A stretch of DNA of 46,917 bases from CAILLO01 sp964579735 (GTDB lineage Bacteria > Bacillota > Clostridia > Saccharofermentanales > UBA5734): NCBI GenBank assembly GCA_964579735.1, contig CAZOHH010000008.1, forward strand, positions 1 through 46,917. The letters run 5' to 3'. Shown here in pieces: positions 41,911 to 46,917 of the stretch (its first letter is position 1; every line of letters starts with the position of its first letter). The notes beneath the pieces are model-generated. The model saw nothing but the letters and a program-made list of their open reading frames with translations, did no database searches and was not told where the DNA came from. Made by a program: the position numbers and the translations under genes.

Positions 41911-43163
41911 ATGGCCAGGAGCACGACCCTGAACGCGACCATGAACATGAAGGAAAGGATGCTGGCGGTCCTCCAGGGAGGCGAACTCGATCGGGTGCCC
42001 TTCGTGGCCTACGACGGCGTCACCGCCACGAACGAAGAGGTCTGGCGCGCGCTGGGCGACGACGAGATGGGGATCATCCGCTGGAGCAAGGTCCACCAGA
42101 TCGTCCACCCCGACGTCCGCTTCGAGTCCCGCCCTATCTCGAAGGACGGCTTGCGGGGCATCGCGACCGCGATGTTCACCGCCTCCGGGCACCTGACCCA
42201 GGAGCGGTTCTTCGACCCCATCTTCAACTCCGCCTCGATCTCCAAGCATTATGTCGAGTCTCCGGACGACTACCTGGTCTTCCGCGAATACCTCCGAGCC
42301 GTCCGCGTCGTGCCCAACGACGAGGGCTTCCTCGCGGATCTCCACGACATCGGAGACCGGGGCTTCCCGATGGTGGAAGTCACGCGCACCGCCTACCAAC
42401 AGCTGTGGATCGTGTGGGCGTCGCTGTTCGACCTTAGCATGCACTTCTCCGACATCCCGGAGATCATGGAGGAGACCGTCGACCTCATGAACGGCATCCA
42501 GCGCAGGATCTGCGACACGCTCGTGAACGCCCTGGACCGGCTGCCCATCGTCTACATGAACTTCCCCGACAACATCACGGCGCCCATGATCGGGCCGGAC
42601 AACTTCCGGAAGTACTGCGTGCCCATGTACCGCGAGATGGCCGAAAAGCTGCGCGGCACCAAGGTCGCGATCGGCGCGCACATGGATGGGGACCTGAAGC
42701 CGCTCTGGGACCAGATCGGCACGTCCGGGATCCAGTGCATCGACTCGTTCTCGCCGCCCCCGGACAACGACACCAGCGTCGCCCAGGCCCTTTCGATGTG
42801 GCCGGGCATGCGCCTGATGCTCAACTTCCCGTCCTCGGTGCACCTCGCCGAACCGGCGGAGATCTACCGCACGGCCCGGGAGATTCTGGCCCAGGGCGGG
42901 AAGCCCGGTCGGATCTGGATCCAGATCTCCGAGAACATCCCGCCGGGACGCTGGAAGGTCAGCTACCCGGAGATCGTGCGGGCTATCCACGACCACGGGA
43001 GAGGGTNNNNNNNNNNNNNNNNNNNNNNNNNNNNNNNNNNNNNNNNNNNNNNNNNNNNNNNNNNNNNNNNNNNNNNNNNNNNNNNNNNNNNNNNNNNNNN
43101 NNNNNNTGGAAGGTCAGCTACCCGGAGATCGTGCGGGCTATCCACGACCACGGGAGAGGGTAG
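41911..43163 (+). CDS. Uroporphyrinogen decarboxylase (URO-D) family protein, split by a spurious gap
   Basis: Typical of the URO-D/methyltransferase superfamily: MNMKERMLAVLQGGELDRVPF, IYMNFPDNITAPMIGPDNFR, KVAIGAHMDGDLKPLW and the C-terminal RIWIQISENIPPGRW. The 55 nt before the gap (42952-43006) reappear at 43107-43161; collapsing them gives a frame that ends HDHGRG-TAG at 43161-43163, a protein of about 365 residues, right for the family. Members outside haem synthesis are often cobamide-linked methyltransferases; here no corrinoid protein is near, so the role is open. The ATG at 41911 lies 2 nt after the araC stop; the ATG at 41941 is also possible. Confidence 0.85.
43007..43106. other. 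Assembly gap of 100 N, spurious
   Basis: It is flanked by exact 55-nt copies (42952-43006 and 43107-43161). In the sequence as given the reading frame shifts by 2 across the gap; merging the copies repairs it and creates the expected stop. It is an artefact of scaffolding two contigs that overlap by 55 nt. Confidence 0.9.
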
Positions 43164-43343
43164 GGGCAAGGGGGGCGAGGAACAGGACCGCTGGCGAGGT
43201 CTGCGCGAATGCGTGAAGCCACGGGATCGCGACGGGAGCCCCGAGGAAGCATGGGACGCTTCCACCGGTTATTGTATAATCATCCTCATCAGGCAACGAT
43301 GCGATGAACCATCTCGCGAGGGTGCCGTCAGGGGGTCGAAGCC

Positions 43344-44579
43344 ATGAAAGACCATCCGGAGATGAAGCACGGACGCTGGACGATTCTACTCGGCGGATTC
43401 CTGCTGTCCCTGGTGGGCGGCATGAGCTACGCCTGGGGCTCGTTCGTCGTCCCTCTTGTCAACGACTGGGGATGGTCCACGGCAGAAGCGACGGTACCCT
43501 TGACGCTCCTGATCGTCGTCTTCGCCCTTTCCATGATTCCCGCCGGTTGGCTGCAGGACCGTTTCGGGCCTCGCAGGGTCGCCACGGCGGGCTCTGTGCT
43601 TTTCCTGATCGGATACGGCTTGTCGTCCCTCCTGCGCTTCCTTCCTTCCCACCTCTGGCTCATCGTGTCGTATGGCGGGGTGGTCGGAGTCGCCTGCGGC
43701 CTGACCTACGCATGCGTCGCGCCTACCGCCCGCAAGTGGTATCCGGATCGTCCCGGCTTCGCGATATCGACATCGGTCATGGGCTTCGGTCTGGCCGCCG
43801 CGCTGTTCGCCCCGCTGAAGAAGCGAATGATCGACGCGTGGGGCGTGGATGGGACGCTGCTCGCAGTCGGAATCATCGTGTTCGGAGTCTCCCTCGTCGG
43901 GGCCTCGCTCCTCCGGACCCCTCCTCCGGGATACGAGCCAATCGGGAAAATCCGCGCGGGAAACCTGGCGAAGAGCCTCCGGAAGGCCGTAGAGGACGTT
44001 CCACCCGGGAAGTTCCTGCGGATGCCCGCCTTCTACGGACTCTGGGCGGCGCTTGCCGCAGTCGTCGGAGGAGGACTGACGGCGATCGGGCTCCTGACTC
44101 CGTTCGGAGAGATGCATCTCGGCCTGCGTCCTGCCGAGGCCACGCTGGCCATTTCCATATTCTCCCTGGTGAACGGTCTCGGCCGACCGCTGGCGGGGTG
44201 GATGGGGGACCGATTCGGTCCGATCCGGGTGATGACGGCCGTGTACATCGTACAGGCTGCGGTGTTCCTCGCCATGCCCTGGACGGTCACGAATCTCCCC
44301 TCGTTGCTCGCGAGCGCCTTCCTGCTGGGCACGGGATATGCGGTGACCTTCTCCCTCTTCCCCACGGTCGTCGCTTCGGGGTTCGGCACGAAGCATCTCG
44401 GCATCAACTACGGTCTGGTCTTCAGCGCTTTCGGACTCGGCGCCTTGACGGGATTCGTCGGATCCATGCTGCTGGACTCGTCCGGCTCCTTCACCCCCGC
44501 CTTCCTTCTGGCGGGTCTGACGACGGTCGTCGGGCTGATCATTCTTGTCGTCCTTCGAAAGAAGACCAGACTCCCCTAG
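43344..44579 (+). CDS. MFS transporter, OFA (oxalate/formate antiporter-like) family
   Basis: A 411-residue 12-helix transporter. The OFA pattern YAWGSFVVPLVNDWGWS in helix 1, PAGWLQDRFGPRRVA after helix 2, GLTYACVAPTARKWYPDRPG in helix 4 and the second-half copy GWMGDRFGPIRVM are all present. OFA members move organic acids, but many have other substrates. ATG 43344 lacks a clear GGAGG; GTCAGGGGG lies about 10 nt upstream. A TATAAT at 43275-43280 may be its -10, without a clear -35. Confidence 0.87.
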   Translation: MKDHPEMKHGRWTILLGGFLLSLVGGMSYAWGSFVVPLVNDWGWSTAEATVPLTLLIVVFALSMIPAGWLQDRFGPRRVATAGSVLFLIGYGLSSLLRFLPSHLWLIVSYGGVVGVACGLTYACVAPTARKWYPDRPGFAISTSVMGFGLAAALFAPLKKRMIDAWGVDGTLLAVGIIVFGVSLVGASLLRTPPPGYEPIGKIRAGNLAKSLRKAVEDVPPGKFLRMPAFYGLWAALAAVVGGGLTAIGLLTPFGEMHLGLRPAEATLAISIFSLVNGLGRPLAGWMGDRFGPIRVMTAVYIVQAAVFLAMPWTVTNLPSLLASAFLLGTGYAVTFSLFPTVVASGFGTKHLGINYGLVFSAFGLGALTGFVGSMLLDSSGSFTPAFLLAGLTTVVGLIILVVLRKKTRLP

Positions 44580-44603
44580 GAATCGCAAGAAGCCTGCGCG
44601 AGG

Positions 44604-44876
44604 CTACTTGAAGTCGATGACCAGCCGTTTCCCCATCCCCCTGGCGAGCCGATCCAGGGTCTTGAGACTCGGATTCGCCTTGCCGTTCTCGATTCTGCTC
44701 AGAATCGACTGACTGAAACCGACCTCGGCCGACAGCTGCTGCTGTGTGAGTCCGGCTTCGTTCCGTGCCCGGATCAGGGCGCTGATCATGGTGTACTCGG
44801 CTTCGGACGCATCCCAGAGCGCTTTGAATTCGGGGTTCTGAAGTTTCCTCTGGAGCAGTCTCTCGTAATCATCCAT
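44604..44876 (-). CDS. XRE-family regulator, HigA-like antitoxin without its toxin
   Basis: A 90-residue protein beginning MDDYERLLQRKLQNPEFKAL. The helix-turn-helix LTQQQLSAEVGFSQSILSR with IENGKANPSLKTLDRLARGMG is typical of HigA antitoxins. The N-terminal helix that normally faces the toxin is present, but neither flank encodes a HigB/RelE-like toxin (checked 44877-45084 and 44580-44603). It could be an orphan antitoxin that now acts as a plain repressor. I used ATG 44876; a longer reading begins upstream of its promoter. Confidence 0.8.
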   Translation of the reverse strand: MDDYERLLQRKLQNPEFKALWDASEAEYTMISALIRARNEAGLTQQQLSAEVGFSQSILSRIENGKANPSLKTLDRLARGMGKRLVIDFK

Positions 44877-44912
44877 CGGGTCGATGCCTTCTTTCGTAGT
44901 GCGCTGAGATTG

Positions 44913-44947
44913 ACATATGTTATGAATCCGCGTCGTATGCCTGTCAA
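44913..44947 (-). promoter_or_regulatory. Promoter and likely operator of the XRE gene
   Basis: On the minus strand TTGACA (44942-44947) and CATAAC (44919-44924) are 17 nt apart, about 43 nt before the start. The palindrome ACATATGT (44913-44920) overlaps the edge of the -10 and would suit self-repression. Confidence 0.6.
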
Positions 44948-45084
44948 ACCGGGAGCCGATCACCCTTCGCGCATACTACGAATAAGCGCCTGGAAAGCGC
45001 TTCTGCAGGCTAGAGAATACGGTGTGCCGGACTAATTACCGTGAGCTGATTCGTGCACGTACAAACCGGAAGACATCGAGTCCT

Positions 45085-46041
45085 TCAATCATGAAGCACC
45101 TCGTCCAGGATTCCCTGGATCGCCGTTGCGACCCGTGGGTCCTGCCTCTCCTCGTTCGTGAGACTCAGGACGGCGGTCAACGGATCGACCGCGGTCCCGT
45201 TTTCATACGGGACCCAATCCGCCAGAACCTGGAAGATCATGCCCGGATCTTCGCCGGGTTGGGCGTGCGGAAGAGCGTCCCAACCTCGCATCGCTAGGTC
45301 CGTGCGCGTCGTGGCATACGTCCGAAAGCGATTATCCGCGAGATTCGAATAGAAGCAGAGTGCAGAGAAGCCACCCAGTACGGCACCCGTCAATGGTGTC
45401 GAATCCTCGATGAGAAGGGTGCGCAAGACGGGCGAGGCGAGATGCGGCTGCGCAGCCTCCCACAAGGCCTCGACACCCAGCGTCCACACGAAGACGCGCT
45501 CCCGATTCCTGCGGGTCGTCCGGCCAATCGAGCCTCCGTCCAGTTCGTCGAAGCATCGGCTCATCGTCATCCTTGTCACACCCAGCCGTTTCGCGGCTTC
45601 CGCCATCGTCACGCTGGTCCAACGGAGGAGAATCGCCGACAGAATAAACCTTCTCGTTGCCGCCGCAAAAGGACGCGTCGACGGCACGGGTGGCGTCCTT
45701 TCCTTGGCCAGAACCAATGCAAGGAACGGCAGATACACCTGGCGGTCTGCAACGAGGAAGGGGATTCCATCCTCGACGAGACGCCCCTTCCGGTAGGCGT
45801 CGAGATGGTGGAAACGGAGCACGCACTCGAGTCCGGTGAGTCTCGTCAACTGTTCCCGTTGCTTCCTTAGCGTAGCGAGCGATGGTGCATCCAACGGTTC
45901 CGCGAGTAGACACGGGGACCCTGCGATGCGCACGGGTTGCAGTCGGTATCCCTTCCGGAGGTAGAGTGGTAGATCCCAGTTCCTTTCGACTTCCAACGGT
46001 TCCGTTCGGAGGTTTTTGAAAACCGGCAGTTCATCGCTCAT
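45085..46041 (-). CDS. Helix-turn-helix protein of unknown family
   Basis: A 318-residue protein. A winged-helix-like segment at about 145-180 reads RRFILSAILLRWTSVTMAEAAK then RLGVTRMTMSRCFDELDGG, a MarR/GntR-style DNA-binding motif. The flanks are alpha/beta and unfamiliar; a hydrophobic ALVLAKER and a C-terminal ADWVPYENGTAVDPLTAVLSL are distinctive. The layout (N-terminal domain, central HTH, C-terminal domain) loosely recalls AbiEi-type antitoxins, but no AbiEii partner is next to it. AGGAGG is 9 nt before ATG 46041. A probable operator array lies directly upstream, so self-control is likely. Confidence 0.7.
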   Translation of the reverse strand: MSDELPVFKNLRTEPLEVERNWDLPLYLRKGYRLQPVRIAGSPCLLAEPLDAPSLATLRKQREQLTRLTGLECVLRFHHLDAYRKGRLVEDGIPFLVADRQVYLPFLALVLAKERTPPVPSTRPFAAATRRFILSAILLRWTSVTMAEAAKRLGVTRMTMSRCFDELDGGSIGRTTRRNRERVFVWTLGVEALWEAAQPHLASPVLRTLLIEDSTPLTGAVLGGFSALCFYSNLADNRFRTYATTRTDLAMRGWDALPHAQPGEDPGMIFQVLADWVPYENGTAVDPLTAVLSLTNEERQDPRVATAIQGILDEVLHD

Positions 46042-46059
46042 CTGGTTCGCCTCCTGTCA

Positions 46060-46102
46060 TCGTAACATCATATTTTGTATCGTAACATGAATGGTGTTAC
46101 GA
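46060..46102. promoter_or_regulatory. Three-half-site operator before the HTH gene
   Basis: TCGTAACAT occurs at 46060-46068 and 46080-46088 (20-bp period), and GTGTTACGA (its inverse with one mismatch) at 46094-46102. The last two form the palindrome TCGTAACAT-N5-GTGTTACGA; a TATGAT (minus, 46067-46072) lies between the first two. This fits binding of a dimer plus a third half-site by the HTH protein. Confidence 0.65.
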
Positions 46103-46284
46103 ATCAAATGCGAGGTTATGATGCACGATTAAAGGCCATTACAGACCTGAATATGCCACCATCGAGACATTCACTGAACGTGACACTCGGACTGCCATCA
46201 TCGCCAGTCGAGCCTACATGTTCTGTTTCAACAATGGTTCTCGAGGGCTTACGGGCGGTGATAGAATGGGTCCAGGAGGGCACT

Positions 46285-46716
46285 ATGAAGACCATGCGAA
46301 TCTCAATCGACATCCAAGCTTCCAGAGAACGTGTCTGGGCGACGCTATGGGAAGACGTGACGTTCCGCGACTGGGCCGGCCTCATCGATGAAGGTACCTA
46401 TCTGAGGGGCGTCCTGGAAGAAGGAAAGGAAATCGAATTCATCTCGTCGGTGAACGGCTATGGTGTGACGAGCCTGGTCGAGAAGCTCGAGCCGAATGCA
46501 TACGTCCTGTTCCGGCACAGCGCGGACACTCAGGCAAGCGGCCAGCAGGAACGCGAGAAGGAGTGGACGGGAGGCACGGAGAGTTATTCCCTGACTGAGC
46601 GCAATGGCGTGACCACGCTCGTCGTCCTGGCCGACATTCCTGAGGAAATGGAAGAGATTTTCGCGGTGCGACTTCCCCTGGCACTGGAGCGCGTGAAGGC
46701 ACTGGCGGAAGCATGA
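46285..46716 (+). CDS. SRPBCC/START-fold (AHSA1-like) protein
   Basis: A 143-residue protein: MRISIDIQASRERVWATLWE, FRDWAGLIDEGTYLRGVLEEG, FISSVNGYGVTSLVEKLEP, EKEWTGGTESYSLTERNGVT and a final helix FAVRLPLALERVKALAEA. This is the hydrophobic-pocket fold of AHSA1/START proteins, which bind small hydrophobic ligands. CAGGAGG is 6 nt before ATG 46285. The 243 nt between it and the divergent HTH gene are less GC-rich than their surroundings. An open reading upstream of the ATG has no family similarity. Confidence 0.8.
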   Translation: MKTMRISIDIQASRERVWATLWEDVTFRDWAGLIDEGTYLRGVLEEGKEIEFISSVNGYGVTSLVEKLEPNAYVLFRHSADTQASGQQEREKEWTGGTESYSLTERNGVTTLVVLADIPEEMEEIFAVRLPLALERVKALAEA

Positions 46717-46744
46717 TCTCATCCTTCCAGTCTCTTTTCCCTCG

Positions 46745-46917
46745 CTACTTCCAATCCCTCTCCGCGTGGTCGATCAGCCGCTCCGCTTCCCGTTCCGACA
46801 TCGTCGGGAAGAGCAGGTACAACCCATCCGCGCCATAGCGCGCAATCAGCCGGTCCGCCCTCGCGGTCCAGTCCTCGATCCCGCCGTCGTAGATTGCGAT
46901 CCATAGCGACTTGTCGG
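46745..46917 (-). CDS. C-terminal end of an unidentified protein, cut by window edge
   Basis: Read on the minus strand from the window edge to a TAG at 46745-46747, the last 57 residues include SLWIAIYDGGIEDWTARADRL, then YGADGLYLLFPTMSEREAERL and end HAERDWK (long runs shown in part). The fragment is acidic and helical. I cannot assign a family from this piece; the start lies outside the window. Confidence 0.6.
   Translation of the reverse strand, partial: DKSLWIAIYDGGIEDWTARADRLIARYGADGLYLLFPTMSEREAERLIDHAERDWK

Noticed and set aside
44877..45084. A HigB/RelE toxin gene beside the HigA-like protein
   Set aside because: No reading frame of adequate length or toxin-like sequence in this interval on either strand.
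46075..46284. N-terminal extension of the SRPBCC protein to 213 residues
   Set aside because: The extension shows no family similarity, and ATG 46285 has a strong CAGGAGG site; the extension also crosses the operator array.
1..46917. tRNA, rRNA and riboswitches
   Set aside because: I looked in intergenic stretches for the conserved T-loop, rRNA and known riboswitch cores and saw none; a covariance-model search would be decisive.

Overview
The window looks like a scaffold from a metagenome-assembled genome: very GC-rich, coding on both strands, strong GGAGG-type ribosome binding sites, many ATGA start/stop overlaps and four runs of N. The gene set points to an anaerobic or fermentative Bacillota-like bacterium. 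The signs are a SigI/RsgI sigma and anti-sigma pair, an EFR1-type flavodoxin-ferredoxin, a ferredoxin-tailed aldo/keto reductase, an Old Yellow Enzyme, nitroreductases, a GH4 glycosidase and a bactofilin. This is inference; there is no rRNA or ribosomal protein gene here to place it, and I saw no tRNA, CRISPR array or transposase.

Layout. 1-2986 (minus): a small membrane protein, an MFS transporter, two half-size YraQ/DUF318-type permeases and a methyltransferase. 3169-4919 (minus): sigI-rsgI. 5141-5791: a CoiA-like protein, followed directly by an 85-bp structured tandem repeat (5789-6167). 6189-9489: a TetR-controlled ABC exporter operon with a recognisable promoter and operator. 9511-18137 (minus): an MFS transporter (FLVCR-like) overlapping a 2,456-residue exported protein with fibronectin-III-like repeats and a long all-beta C-terminal half, the most unusual object in the window. 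18301-24118: an SPFH protein, a ComEC-like metallo-beta-lactamase lipoprotein with a DUF3006 partner, a GPH-family symporter, and a bactofilin next to a membrane-anchored polysaccharide deacetylase. 24292-25826: EFR1 ferredoxin and an MBL-fold hydrolase. 25899-29412: a two-component system, a lipoprotein and a secreted helical protein; identical 11-bp-spaced TTTCAC direct repeats precede both the regulator gene and the lipoprotein gene, suggesting one self-controlled envelope-sensing regulon.

Continuing: 29509-31314: a DUF2892 protein, an assembly gap, an AT-rich palindrome with promoter and a DUF234-type ATPase (probable insertion). 31342-36445: a redox cluster (nitroreductase, aldo/keto reductase, membrane beta-propeller protein, Old Yellow Enzyme, second nitroreductase). 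36449-39429: NudC, a VOC protein, a small membrane protein and two tandem YcxB-like paralogues. 39523-44579: a divergent GH4 glycosidase / AraC regulator pair, a uroporphyrinogen-decarboxylase-family protein and an OFA-type MFS transporter. 44604-46917: an orphan HigA-like regulator, an unfamiliar HTH protein with a likely operator array, an SRPBCC protein and a cut-off gene.

Two of the three 100-N gaps (5948-6047 and 43007-43106) are flanked by exact 55-nt duplications, so they are most likely joined overlapping contig ends and not missing DNA. Collapsing the second restores a clean reading frame.
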